A stretch of 64,000 nucleotides of DNA, from assembly GCA_964019335.1 (NCBI GenBank), contig OZ025708.1:124001-188000 (forward strand). Direction: 5' to 3'. Both the position numbers and the translations under genes were made by a program. The stretch's first letter is position 1, and each line of letters begins with the position of its first letter. This stretch comes from Diplonema japonicum. Its lineage: Eukaryota > Euglenozoa > Diplonemea > Diplonemida > Diplonemidae. Shown here piece by piece: positions 54,733 to 64,000 of this stretch. A model generated the notes under the pieces. The model ran no database searches. It had not been told where the DNA came from and saw nothing but the letters and a program-made list of their open reading frames with translations.

Positions 54733-55938
54733 TTAACGGTCATAAACAACGAGCGGCAACGAAAGAGAGTACGCAAAAGGGCACGACTCGATGGAAATAT
54801 CGATGGAGAGGTACCAGTTGGTCCACTGCCTTGTGCTGGGCCTGGTATGGGTGGTGTTCGTGGGGGTTTCTGGGAACATCAGACCGCGGAGATTAAGTTC
54901 GAGGTGATCGTGTTGTTTAACGCAAGCGTCGGCTGCTAGCGCATAGTCCTTCTGGTAGACTAGTTTTTTGCCACCCGCCGTCTTGTTCCCCTTTTCAAGC
55001 TGCGCAGTTTCCGCCAACACAATGGACGCTATCACGCTTTGATACACGACCCCCCCAGGTTTTCTCACCTCCTGTTTCATCCTCAAAATATAGTTTTCGT
55101 CGGTAGTAAACTTCCCGGAACTAACCCACAATTGCAGGTCTCCTACAAAGTACGAGAATGTGTATAAATAGGCCAGCCTGAAGCACAAAGCTATCCCTAT
55201 TGCATGGTAGGTGCAGATTTCCTCCTTCCACCCGAAGGGGAAATGCGGCTTCGATTTGTAGGAGTACAGAATCCAACCGCCCATCACGTGCCAGTAAATG
55301 AGAAAGAGAAGCGGTTTTCGGTAGAACGACAGAGGGCGGTGTTTTAACGGGATTTGGATTTCATGCCAAGTTGTATCAGTACTTGAGTCTGAAATGGCGG
55401 GGAGGTGGTGGGGGTCATAACGTCGTGCGTGCCAGTTGTACTCTATCATGACGAGCCACACGATGCATTGCGCGAGAAGAAGTGCGAGCAAGGTTAGGCC
55501 ATATGGTCTGAACCAGACCTCTCCGATTAAAAACGACTCGTCGGGGTTTAATGGGTTCACAAATGCGGTTTTTTTGGAGCCGTGTGGGAACTTCGACACT
55601 GCCTCATCTGCTGTTTTCCAAGAGGACCCTGTCGAAGACCCATAGTACCAGACATTCTCCGTTATCCTTACCTTCCCATCGGCTGGCCACGTGTACTCAC
55701 ACTTCACAAGCGGTTCCCACTCTGTTCGGGCTCTGAGCTTTCTTTTCTTCTCCGCAGCAGCATTCATCACGCTGCTTTGCCTCACTATGCACTCCACCTC
55801 TTCCCATTCAGTCATCGCCTGCGCCTGGCTGTCAATACACTTCCACAAAATACCCATCACTGGGATGTATATCACAGACAAGCATGTTAGAACCACTTTG
55901 AATGTGAAGTGCCTGTCAAAGGATCTTTTCTGTCTCAT
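54733..55938 (-). CDS. DUF3592-like multi-pass membrane protein
   Basis: 401 residues, single exon. A first membrane helix at about residues 12-32 is followed by a soluble domain of about 110 residues. It has the DUF3592 pattern: a Trp-Glu start (WEEVECIVRQSSV), a Tyr-rich strand (KCEYTWPADGKVRI) and an Asn-Pro-Leu-Asn-Pro turn (AFVNPLNPDESFLIG). Further helices lie near residues 147-167, 208-225 and 245-262. The tail is hydrophilic with a short hydrophobic stretch near the end. DUF3592 has no established biochemical function. The gene follows the helical-protein gene in the array without unusual spacing. Confidence 0.7.
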   Translation of the reverse strand: MRQKRSFDRHFTFKVVLTCLSVIYIPVMGILWKCIDSQAQAMTEWEEVECIVRQSSVMNAAAEKKRKLRARTEWEPLVKCEYTWPADGKVRITENVWYYGSSTGSSWKTADEAVSKFPHGSKKTAFVNPLNPDESFLIGEVWFRPYGLTLLALLLAQCIVWLVMIEYNWHARRYDPHHLPAISDSSTDTTWHEIQIPLKHRPLSFYRKPLLFLIYWHVMGGWILYSYKSKPHFPFGWKEEICTYHAIGIALCFRLAYLYTFSYFVGDLQLWVSSGKFTTDENYILRMKQEVRKPGGVVYQSVIASIVLAETAQLEKGNKTAGGKKLVYQKDYALAADACVKQHDHLELNLRGLMFPETPTNTTHTRPSTRQWTNWYLSIDISIESCPFAYSLSLPLVVYDR

Positions 55939-56087
55939 TTTCTCTTTTCTCCCCCGCTTCCTTTTTCTTTTTTTTTTCTTTTTTATGTTTCCCTTCTCAA
56001 GAGTAACAGCATGGTAAAAGGAGAGGGGGGGGGTGTGAGAGAAAAAAAAAGGGGGTTCTTCCTTTTTTTTTGTTTCTTTTTTTTACT

Positions 56088-59000
56088 TCATTTCGTAACG
56101 GTGAGGTACGCCATGAAAGCGATGAACGAGAAGCAGAAGAGGAACAACTTCCTCTCGGGTGTGAGGAAGGGTGTTTGGTTGCGCTTGCTGGCGGCGCGTC
56201 TGTTGGCTTTTTCTGCCTCCTTGGTGCGTGCCTGAGAGCGTTTGTCGGCATCTTTCCGCTGACGGAGCCTTTCTGCAGCGAGTGCACGTTGCTCTTCTGC
56301 GATCTGCGCAGGGGTCTTAGTGGAGACAGACGGGACAGGCGTCTGTTTCTTCTGGGTTTTGACGACACGTTTGCCGCTCTTGCTGCTGTCAGTAATGAGT
56401 TTCCTGAGACGTGCAATCCTCTTCGCCAGCCTGGCCTCCTGTAGTCTCGCTAACTCTTCAGGATTGATTCCCTTGTCAGCCTTCTCCTCCACCATGTCCT
56501 CATCAAGCCACCATTCAGGCAGTTCTAGCGATTCCGGGTCGATTTCCATGTCCTCTTCATCGGTGATATCAGATATTTTCATCGACAGCAGTGCGTCCAG
56601 TGCTCTCTTCCTCGCTTCGCTCTCCGCCTTCGCCCTCGCCTCCTTCCTTTCCCGCTTCAGCGCTTCCTCTACAGGTTTCCTGGCGCAGATCGCTATCGAC
56701 GGGCTCCAATATTTCTGGTGGTACCTCCTGCCAAACCTCGTCAGCACGATGAACTCGTAGCCAAGATCCCCGCTCTTCTTCACTAGCCCCTTTTCCTCTG
56801 CTGCTGCAACGTAGCCCCGCAGGTTGGCATATCCCATGTGCCGCTCCCATTTGATCCCCAAGTCTTTCTTTAAAAAGTACTTCACGTCACAGTACTGGCA
56901 CCTGCTGTTCTTGTCATAGTCGAAGAGGTCCAACAGCGGTGATAGTGTGCTGTGCCATTCTGGGAGGCCCTTGCGCAGTTCGTACAGCGGGTGGTTCCTC
57001 TCGATGCTTGCGAGGTTCGCCTCGAACGCCTTCTTGTAGTCGGTGGTGTCGGTGTCCATGACAATGGGCTCGTCTTCCTCCTCCTCTTGGAAGTCCTCGG
57101 GGGAGAAGTCTTGAACGTTCTTTCTGAGGTCGACGTCCACTGCCCAGAAGTCCTGGTAGTCATCGTCTTCGTCTGCACCGCCGTCTGCGTCGTCTTGATC
57201 TGTGCTGGTGGTCTGTCTGATGAGGTCTGACACAGAGGGGCCTTCGTCGCGGACTTCTTTGCTGGCGATGTTCTTGAGTGCGCCTTGTCCCGTCACCATT
57301 ACTGCCTCTACGCCGCTGGGTTTAGCAGCTTCTGGTGCATCTTTGTCATCACATCGCACCAGCCATTCGACCAACAGGTCCATGTCGTGACCGCCACATG
57401 CCCGCATCGCTTGCTTCGCCTTCGACTGCGGTACACCAATCGACTTCATCGCTGCCAGCGTCTCTCGTTCCAGTTTCAGAGCCTTATCCCGTTCTGCTCT
57501 CTCTTTGTCTCTTATCTTTCTTGCTTCTTCCTCTTTTTGTTGCAAGACCTTCTCTTCTCTCTGTGCCTGTCTGATGAGCTCTAACTCTTGTGCTCTCTTT
57601 ATTTTTTCTTCTCTCTCCGCTGCTTTCCTTTCCGCTTCCAGTTTCTTTTTGATCTCAGCTTCCCTTTTCGCCTTCTCAGCTTCCTTCTTCTTTCGGAACT
57701 CTTCTTCGATCTTCCGCCGTTTTTCCTTCTCCACCCTTTCCCTCTCCTCCTCCTCTTGTGCGATTCTTATTCGCTCGCGTTCCTTTTCCTCCCTCACCAG
57801 TCGCGCGGCTTCTTCCGCTGCCTCCTCTGCTTCAAGACTCTCGAGGAGCTTTTGCACCTCTGGTAGTAATGGTGAAGAGAAAGACTCTGCGGCAGAAAAG
57901 AGCTTTGCCCTGGCCTCGGGGAAGTTTAGGAGCAGAGATTTGAGGCCGTGCTTTGTGGTAGTGGTGTGCAGGACGATCTCGAGGATGAGGGCGGCGGTAG
58001 AGGGGGTCACTGTTGCCGAGCACCAGATGGGGACCACGACAGGCAAGAGCATGTCCGACAGCTTGGCGAGATCTTTCGCAGCAGACGTCCGCATGGTCAG
58101 CACGTGCATGATGTCCAACGCCTGCGGCTCGTCCGTCGCGATGAATGTTGTCAATTTCTTCAAGAACTTCGGGTCGTACGAAACCTTCACTTTGTTGGCG
58201 CTCTTCAGCACCTCCGTTACAACCTGCAACACGGCGGACCTCACGCTCACAGCGGTGCTGTGGTTTGCAGGCAGTTTGCACTGTCCGTACTTCCCGATCC
58301 CCATTAAGACAGCAGCATGTTTCTGCAGGATAGGGTCATAAACAGGGTCGGCACTGCTGCTCGGGTCCTTCTCGAGGGAGAGCTTGAGGATGTCGTAGGC
58401 GGTGAGGTTGTGCGTGTGGACGTCGGGCGACACGGCGTAGGTGACACACTGCCTGATGAGCGGGGCGGTGGGCGCTGTATCACTAGCTGAATAGTAGTAG
58501 AGGAAAAGCTGGAGCAGCATTGTAGGCGCTTGGCCCAGCAGCTTCTCGACGATGGAGAGCATGCTACCGTGCTTCGTACCGGTGGAGAGGGGCACGAGAC
58601 AGACACCCCTGTAATCCTGAAGAGTGGGGTCATCCAGCAGGCGATCAGGGGAATAGGTCTCGGGGAGCTTGAAAGGCTCGCAGTTGTTGTGGAAGAACGC
58701 ATTCCACAGCAGCTCCGACAGCGGCTGTGTGGCGCCTTCATGCAACAGTGCGACAAGCACTTCGGGTGTCAGTTGCTCGTACAAAACAGGCGCTGCTTGG
58801 CACGCAGCTGTCGCTGCAGCTAAGATGGCGGGTGCCAACGCGCAGTGCATAGCCGCCACCTCAAGGTATAGTTGCAGCTCGTCAGCATCGGAGCAGACCT
58901 CTGCAGTGTTTGCCACACACGCCAAGCCCAGTCTCATGATCTCTAAGGCCGTCTTGTCGTCTAGCAGTGCTGCTTTCGACAGTTCCATCCCGCTGTCTCC

Positions 59001-60497
59001 GTCTTGCTTCTTCTTCTTCTTCTTTTTCTTCTTCTTGGCGTCATCTGCTGTAACTCTTCCAGCAACCCTTGCGACGCAGGGCGCCAGACATCTGCTTAAT
59101 ATTACTTCTTCATGTGCTTCGCTCACAGTACCGCCTTCCATGTATCCCAGTCCGGTCACGATCAGGGAGGGCTGCTCGGTGCCGAATTTCTTGATAACGA
59201 ACACGGCGGCTTCATGGACATCGGTTGGCGAGAACCCCAAGCTTTGCACAAAGGACACGTCGGGGACCGAGAAGGCCGCTTTTGCGAACGGGCAGTAGTC
59301 GCAAGTGCCTGCCAGCAGTGATTTCCATAACGCCGCCATAGACGGTGCCAGCACAGACAGGCCCTCTTTGTGGGCGTGCAGGGTCACTGCGGCGGACTCC
59401 AAAAGGCAAGCATAGATATGTTTCTGGTGGTTGGTCAGTGTCTCCGCGTTTGACGCGGGAAACTGCTTCAAAGCAGACAGGACGAGAGGCAACGCATCAC
59501 CAAGGTGATGCCCTGTGGACACCGTGACTAAGGACTTCGCAGCAGCTGACTTCACAGCCGTGGGGACGGTAGTACTGAGCTGCAACTCCGCCAAGGGAAT
59601 CGCCCAGCTTTGCATGCTTCCGAGGATGTGCGTCTTCTTCACACGCACAGCTTGGTTGAAGAGAGTCACAACACCGTCTGGGCACACGGACAAGCACGGT
59701 ACCAAGTCAGCCACCCACGACACTTCGGAAATGGTGTCCAGCTGAAGAGTAATGAGATGCAACCCTAACTCGGCGCCTTCCTTGTGGGTGAGGAAGTGCT
59801 TGATGTGAGCATCAGTGAACGCTGAGGACAGCACGCCCTGCTGCACTGCCTTGCTGATACATGAATAAACCTCGGTCGCATTGGTGGGGTGCTCGGCGAG
59901 GATCTGCGGCAGGATGTGTACCTGCACATCACTAGGAGACAGATGCGACACCGCGTGGCAGCATGCAGCCTGCCAGTCATGGTCGGCGGGATCGAAGGAG
60001 GGAAGCGAGAGGTGCGTTTCGAGTTCTAACAACGATGAGACACAAGAAGCTGTGACAAGGAGCTCCGGGGTGGTGATGGCAAAGGTAGACGGGTGCGGGA
60101 GGTGTGCGCATGCTTTAGATTCCTTCCCGAGCATCCCGCGTGCGTCAGCAACGAGCTGCAGCGTGACCTCCTTGTTGTATTTCTTTTTCAAAAACTCCGT
60201 GAGCAGGTGGTCCCCTTGCCGCTCCCACATCTCGCGCGAGGCCATCGCTTCCCGCACCGCCTTCGCCCCGTCCATCATCTCGTCGTTTGCATTTTCAATC
60301 ACTATCTCCCTCTCATCCCCCTCACTGTTCACCATCACAGGTGCGCACAACATGTAAGCAGACATCGCAGGGGGCATCGCGGCACCTTCTTCCAAAACCA
60401 CTCTCCGATCCGCTTCAAAAGCCCCTTCTGTGAGAAAAAACTGCTTCTGGGCAGAAGTGCTGTACCCCATCGGCGGGATTGATTCGAAATCCGCCAT
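56088..60497 (-). CDS. 1,469-residue tail-anchored helical protein with UBA domain
   Basis: Single exon. Residues 1 to about 880 look like a HEAT/ARM-type helical solenoid (SSLLELETHLSLPSFDPAD, KSLVTVSTGHHLGDALPLVL). A poly-Lys stretch near residue 490 interrupts it. Residues about 885-1005 form a highly charged single helix (EEEERERVEKEKRRKIEEE). A UBA-type three-helix domain follows at about 1007-1045 (LAAMKSIGVPQSKAKQAMRA, then HDMDLLVEWLV). An acidic linker, a small domain near 1160-1265 (CQYCDVKYFL, YANLRGYVAAAEEKGLVKK) that resembles a winged helix, and a second charged region come next. The last 20 residues are hydrophobic (LFLFCFSFIAFMAYL), as in tail-anchored membrane proteins. I know no family with this order. 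Ubiquitin binding is inferred. Confidence 0.75.
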   Translation of the reverse strand: MADFESIPPMGYSTSAQKQFFLTEGAFEADRRVVLEEGAAMPPAMSAYMLCAPVMVNSEGDEREIVIENANDEMMDGAKAVREAMASREMWERQGDHLLTEFLKKKYNKEVTLQLVADARGMLGKESKACAHLPHPSTFAITTPELLVTASCVSSLLELETHLSLPSFDPADHDWQAACCHAVSHLSPSDVQVHILPQILAEHPTNATEVYSCISKAVQQGVLSSAFTDAHIKHFLTHKEGAELGLHLITLQLDTISEVSWVADLVPCLSVCPDGVVTLFNQAVRVKKTHILGSMQSWAIPLAELQLSTTVPTAVKSAAAKSLVTVSTGHHLGDALPLVLSALKQFPASNAETLTNHQKHIYACLLESAAVTLHAHKEGLSVLAPSMAALWKSLLAGTCDYCPFAKAAFSVPDVSFVQSLGFSPTDVHEAAVFVIKKFGTEQPSLIVTGLGYMEGGTVSEAHEEVILSRCLAPCVARVAGRVTADDAKKKKKKKKKKQDGDSGMELSKAALLDDKTALEIMRLGLACVANTAEVCSDADELQLYLEVAAMHCALAPAILAAATAACQAAPVLYEQLTPEVLVALLHEGATQPLSELLWNAFFHNNCEPFKLPETYSPDRLLDDPTLQDYRGVCLVPLSTGTKHGSMLSIVEKLLGQAPTMLLQLFLYYYSASDTAPTAPLIRQCVTYAVSPDVHTHNLTAYDILKLSLEKDPSSSADPVYDPILQKHAAVLMGIGKYGQCKLPANHSTAVSVRSAVLQVVTEVLKSANKVKVSYDPKFLKKLTTFIATDEPQALDIMHVLTMRTSAAKDLAKLSDMLLPVVVPIWCSATVTPSTAALILEIVLHTTTTKHGLKSLLLNFPEARAKLFSAAESFSSPLLPEVQKLLESLEAEEAAEEAARLVREEKERERIRIAQEEEERERVEKEKRRKIEEEFRKKKEAEKAKREAEIKKKLEAERKAAEREEKIKRAQELELIRQAQREEKVLQQKEEEARKIRDKERAERDKALKLERETLAAMKSIGVPQSKAKQAMRACGGHDMDLLVEWLVRCDDKDAPEAAKPSGVEAVMVTGQGALKNIASKEVRDEGPSVSDLIRQTTSTDQDDADGGADEDDDYQDFWAVDVDLRKNVQDFSPEDFQEEEEDEPIVMDTDTTDYKKAFEANLASIERNHPLYELRKGLPEWHSTLSPLLDLFDYDKNSRCQYCDVKYFLKKDLGIKWERHMGYANLRGYVAAAEEKGLVKKSGDLGYEFIVLTRFGRRYHQKYWSPSIAICARKPVEEALKRERKEARAKAESEARKRALDALLSMKISDITDEEDMEIDPESLELPEWWLDEDMVEEKADKGINPEELARLQEARLAKRIARLRKLITDSSKSGKRVVKTQKKQTPVPSVSTKTPAQIAEEQRALAAERLRQRKDADKRSQARTKEAEKANRRAASKRNQTPFLTPERKLFLFCFSFIAFMAYLTVTK

Positions 60498-60611
60498 TTC
60501 TTTTTTTTTTTTTCCCCTTTCTTTTTTTTTTTCTTCTTTTTTTTTCTTAATTCTCATCCACAAAAGGGGGGAAGGAAAAAAAAAAAAAAAAAAAGATCCG
60601 TTTTGTGATAT

Positions 60612-61562
60612 TTATTTTTCACGGTTGGTTTCCGGTTCAGCCGATACAAGATTCACCCCAACACGATCCGTGATGTCCCTCTCGATGAGCGACAGGGCAG
60701 ATGTCGCGGCGGGCAGAGGCGGCAACGGGATGTTGGCAAACGAAGGCGGGGAGAGAAGCGTATCCGGCACCACGTCACCGAGAGAGGAGGGACCTTCCCC
60801 TTGCAAGAGGAACAAAGTCTTTTCAGATGATGAGATGGCAGGGTGCACGTCAACTGGAGTCCCTGAAGACGTGTGTGTCTGCACCACAATGTGGTACCCA
60901 AGATGCCGGAAAAACCCCACGAGTGATGAAACGGAAGAAGTCTGATAAAGATCGAGGAGCTCCACACCACCATCACTCTGCCTCAGAGCGTTGACCCCGG
61001 TGCATATCTTGGCGCATCCCTCCGGTACGACTACAGTAGTAACATTGCATCCTAAGCATGCGGCAGCAAGATCTCCAAACTGAACCATTGGAAAGTTCTT
61101 GCAAACAATTGCAACAGCATTTGAAAGGGGAACCTCAGGGTCGTCTGGGAAGTACGGCACATCTCGCTGCCCCACCACAAGATTAACCCCGACACGGTCC
61201 AAGTCCTTGTTGTCAGTGATGTAGGTTATACCGGCCCCTAATGACCTCATCCTTCGTTTTATCTCAATAGACCTTCGCATGTTGCCCTGTGCCGATCTGC
61301 TCGGGAAATACACCCTCATGTACTCCCTTCTTTTTGTACCGTGCAGCATTCGTTCGACAAGGGGGAGGCTGTCGATGACGATGCCCCTGTCGGAGTGCCC
61401 ATCTATCTCCACCACTTCCTTCCACTGTTTCGCGTGCTGCGTGCTGGCGTATTTTACCTCGTTCGCCACGTCCCCCATCGTCCTCCAACTTTTTTTTTTT
61501 AACATCGTGGCCGCCCTTCCCATGGCATCACTGGCTTTCCGGCCAATTTCGAAGAAACTCAT
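60612..61562 (-). CDS. SpoU/TrmH-like RNA methyltransferase, divergent
   Basis: 316 residues, single exon. The C-terminal part has a SPOUT-like layout. A first strand is followed by a loop and helix at the usual substrate-binding Asn-x-Gly site (KNFPMVQFGDLAAACLGCNVTTVVV). A segment YQTSSVSSLVGFFRHLGYHIVV comes next, then FLLQGEGPSSL in the place of the GxExxG motif. A late strand (FANIPLPP) stands before a helix where SpoU enzymes have Ser-Leu-Asn. The key residues deviate, so either activity is altered or the assignment is wrong. The N-terminal 60 residues are basic. If correct, the role is 2'-O-methylation of rRNA or tRNA. Confidence 0.5.
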   Translation of the reverse strand: MSFFEIGRKASDAMGRAATMLKKKSWRTMGDVANEVKYASTQHAKQWKEVVEIDGHSDRGIVIDSLPLVERMLHGTKRREYMRVYFPSRSAQGNMRRSIEIKRRMRSLGAGITYITDNKDLDRVGVNLVVGQRDVPYFPDDPEVPLSNAVAIVCKNFPMVQFGDLAAACLGCNVTTVVVPEGCAKICTGVNALRQSDGGVELLDLYQTSSVSSLVGFFRHLGYHIVVQTHTSSGTPVDVHPAISSSEKTLFLLQGEGPSSLGDVVPDTLLSPPSFANIPLPPLPAATSALSLIERDITDRVGVNLVSAEPETNREK

Positions 61563-61766
61563 ATTTTATTTTTTATTTTTTTTTATCCCCCTCTTCAAAT
61601 CTTCCTTCTCCCTATATTTATATATTATTTAAAAAAAAAAAATGGTGTTAGGAGAGGGGGGGAGGGGAGAGAGAAAAAAAAAAGAAAAAAAAAACCATGG
61701 GTTTTCTTCAAACTCACTTCTTTTTTAAAAAAACACTCTCTCCCCCCCCCCCCCCCCCCCTTCCTC

Positions 61767-62123
61767 TCAAAGTGCGGTCCAGTACACACACGCAATACAG
61801 TAAAGGTGTCGGTTGTTTTCATCTTTGTGGAGCAGCATGTTGTCTTGCGCATTGTCCCAGTACGCGGAGGCAGCTAGGTGCAGTCCGGCACCTGTATGCC
61901 GCATGACGAAGCACGAAACGACAAATTTAAAAGGTTTGTTTAAGCGTGTTAACTCCTTCATGCATATTTCGGTGATGGAATTTATCCATTTCCCCACAAG
62001 GGATTCCTCATACTGCTGGGTGTGCCCGATTGTCCCTTCTATGGCTTCCTTAACTATTCTCAAAACGGTTTCTGTTTGAATCATCAGCTCCTCCGGCTGT
62101 TCGAACCCCGTTCGCCCCTCCAT
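61767..62123 (-). CDS. DYNLT1: dynein light chain, Tctex type
   Basis: 118 residues, the usual length for the family. The sequence aligns with human DYNLT1 throughout: a helical N-terminal half, then LNKPFKFVVSCFVMRHTGAG, a Ser-Ala-Tyr-Trp-Asp segment and the final strand HLYCIACVYW. It binds dynein intermediate chain as a dimer and adapts cargo to cytoplasmic or axonemal dynein. Single exon. A run of about 20 G's on the coding strand begins six bases after the stop. No acceptor is obvious, but a TTTTA repeat lies just upstream of the start. Confidence 0.94.
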   Translation of the reverse strand: MEGRTGFEQPEELMIQTETVLRIVKEAIEGTIGHTQQYEESLVGKWINSITEICMKELTRLNKPFKFVVSCFVMRHTGAGLHLAASAYWDNAQDNMLLHKDENNRHLYCIACVYWTAL

Positions 62124-62863
62124 TGTTGGGGTTTTATTTTATTTTATTTTATTTTAATAGATGTGTAGGACCTTTTTTTTTTTTTTTTTTTTTTTTGCGC
62201 TGTGTCTTTTTCAGGGGTGGGGGGGGGAAGAATATGAAAACAAAAAAGAACACTTTGGTTCCCCCCTTTTTTCTTTTTTTTTTCTTCGAATTTATTTCCC
62301 CCACCATCTCCGATCGGCAGATGGAAGAAAAAAAAGGGGGGAAGGAGGGGGGGGGGGGAACAAGGGTTGGTAATGAACAAATTTAAACCCAATGAAAAAA
62401 GTAAAAGGGGGGGAAAAGGGGGGGGGGGGGGGAAGGCGGGATACGAGGTGGTAAACACTAGAAAAAAAAGGAAGAAAGATAAAAAGGGGTATTTGAGAAG
62501 GGTGGGGGGGGGGAAGAAAAAAGAAGTAGGGGGGACAAAGCAAAGAGTGCCAGAAAACAAAAAACCCTTAAAAACAAAAAGGAAAAAAAAAACTTGAAAT
62601 GACCCCTGTAAAAAAAAAAAGGAAAAAAAAAAAGGCATCTATTTGCTCTTATGGTCCCCTCCACATTCACTTCTTCAACACGAGCTTCCCAGAGGGGAAA
62701 GGGGAGGGGGAATGATCTTTTCTTTTTCTCTCTCTGGTTGTCCCTTTTTTTTTTTTTTGAACCCACCCCTTTTCGAACAGACAACAAAAAGGGAGAAGGG
62801 GCAGAAGGGGCGCAAACAAAAAAAAAAAAAAAAACTTCAATTTTCTTTTGTGTCGTAGCACAT
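62124..62863. other. intergenic low-complexity region
   Basis: Long G, A and T runs, with a TTTTA repeat at 62134-62157 and a short mixed island at 62640-62700. It contains the leader of the dynein light chain and the 3' flank of the M16 gene. No gene is seen. Confidence 0.6.
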
Positions 62864-62949
62864 CTAGAGATCCCTGATGGAAGGCACAGTAGACAGGTCA
62901 CCGAATGCGGTGTAGGTAGGGGCAGAAGCGCCCATCACGTCTCCAAGCT

Positions 62950-62981
<32 letters not shown>

Positions 62982-63072
62982 CTTCTTTTTTTTTCCCCCA
63001 AAACACACCTTCTTCATGTCAGCAGCGGTCACGTCACTGATTGCCTGCAAGACAGCAGGGACGGTCCTGAGT

Positions 63073-63110
<38 letters not shown>

Positions 63111-64000
63111 TCTGGACAACATACTTGCCAATGCTGGCGGTGCCAGAATGCAAGACAAGGAAGTCAAGCAGACCCTCACGGGTGTTTGTGCTCGACAGGA
63201 AGTTAACCGCGGCAACCTTCTTGGCAGCCTCCAGCTCGGACCCCGCAAGGCTGCCGGTTGCGTTCACAGAGGCAGCAAGGTTCTTGGCGGCGACATCGGC
63301 GTGCTCAGGACGGCACCTCACCATCCCACCCACCACGGAGGTACCCTCGAAGGACTTGAGGAGACCCTCCGTCCCGAAGCCAGTCCCGACAGAGGCACCC
63401 ACGTTGCCCGTTGCCACCAGCATCGAGGCGAAGTCCTTGATGGACGCGCTGCCCATCCCCTGCCTGCCGTACGAGACGTAGACATCGTTGTAGAACTGCT
63501 GGTTCTTGAAGGCCTCGCTCTTTCTGAAGAATTCATGCGTGTTGCCACCCATGTACGCCCCCACCTGGTTTACCTCGGTCGCAATGTTCGCGTCTGCAAA
63601 ACGGTGTTTTTATTTTTTTTTTATTTTTTTTTTTCTTTACGACATACTCTTGTGCGAAGGGTGATCAGCGGTGTTGGCGGTGCTCCACTCGCTCTTCTCA
63701 TACGCAGCGGAGAGCTCCTCTGCGGAGATGTTGACACCCGCAAGGGTCACGCGCTCGGGGGTGAAGTACGTGCCCCACCAGTTGATAAGGTCCTAGATTT
63801 TTTTTTTTTTTTTTTTTTTTTTTTGTATTTCAAAAATAAAAAAAACAAAAAATTCCATACGTCATGGGTGATGGTGTCGACGTTGAAGCCCGGGCAGTCT
63901 TCGTCGTTGGCGAGGGAGCTGGCGCTGAAGGCGGTCTTGGCGAACTGCTTGAGGGCGTAGGCCTTCTGGTCATGGGTTTTGGTGGCGTGGTTGTTGTCAA
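62864..64000 (-). CDS. M16-family mitochondrial peptidase/complex III core subunit, 3' part
   Basis: The gene enters at the right edge, so its start is missing. Visible exons encode NWWGTYFTPERVTLAGVN, a block from VNQVGAYMGGNTHEFF through SLAGSELEAAKKVAAVNFLS, a short helix exon and the tail LGDVMGASAPTYTAFGDLS ending VPSIRDL. This is the C-terminal half of the pitrilysin-like (M16) fold shared by mitochondrial processing peptidase and the core proteins of cytochrome bc1. The ending resembles core-2/alpha subunits more than catalytic beta subunits. The zinc motif, if any, lies outside the window. Four introns (63793-63860, 63594-63647, 63067-63124, 62948-63008) carry long A runs. Confidence 0.85.

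Overview
The window looks like nuclear DNA of a single-celled eukaryote, most probably a euglenozoan, and a diplonemid is my best guess. I see 22 protein genes, all on the minus strand, running head to tail from the right edge to about position 2,400. A one-strand array this long, with AG acceptor sites (often after long A runs) 0 to about 20 bases before many start codons, fits polycistronic transcription with spliced-leader trans-splicing. The adenylate cyclase active-site motif (FTDIQGST) is of the kind seen in kinetoplastids and euglenoids. Ten genes contain 30 tiny spliceosomal introns (31-93 bases), most starting GTATG. Taxonomy is an inference. No rRNA, tRNA or spliced-leader RNA gene was seen that would settle it.

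Layout, from low to high coordinates (that is, 3' to 5' along the array): a homopolymer-rich gene-free stretch (1-2422); a giant secreted or surface CAP/EGF-repeat membrane protein of about 3,927 residues (2423-14501); NOT4 ubiquitin ligase and SCAPER side by side (15585-22407); the ER-targeting protein SND3/PHO88 (22817-23459); two unrecognised proteins and a COPI-associated membrane protein (23568-26530); a foldback repeat (26600-27239); IGBP1/TAP42 and a FUN14-like protein (27760-30634); a gene-poor stretch (30635-32284); a membrane adenylate cyclase; a subtilisin-like protease fused to EGF-type repeats and a transmembrane tail; a repeat-containing coiled-coil protein; calreticulin; the phenylalanyl-tRNA synthetase beta chain; a long coiled-coil protein; a gene-poor stretch holding a 1-kb element with 30-bp terminal inverted repeats (49863-50870); a TLC/ceramide-synthase-like protein; a large helical protein; a DUF3592-like membrane protein; a 1,469-residue tail-anchored UBA protein; a SpoU-like methyltransferase; a Tctex-type dynein light chain; and the 3' part of a mitochondrial M16 (processing peptidase / complex III core) gene cut by the window edge.

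Functionally this is a mixed housekeeping array. The secretory pathway recurs (SND3, calreticulin, COPI-associated protein, ceramide-synthase-like protein and two large surface proteins), as does mRNA/translation control (NOT4, SCAPER, FARSB and the UBA protein). In such arrays gene order usually reflects co-transcription, not co-regulation, so neighbour-based inference is weak. The most unusual sequence-level features are A runs in place of pyrimidine tracts at many 3' splice sites, G runs directly after several stop codons, the exon-periodic EGF gene, the two inverted-repeat elements, and a calreticulin that ends without an ER-retrieval signal.
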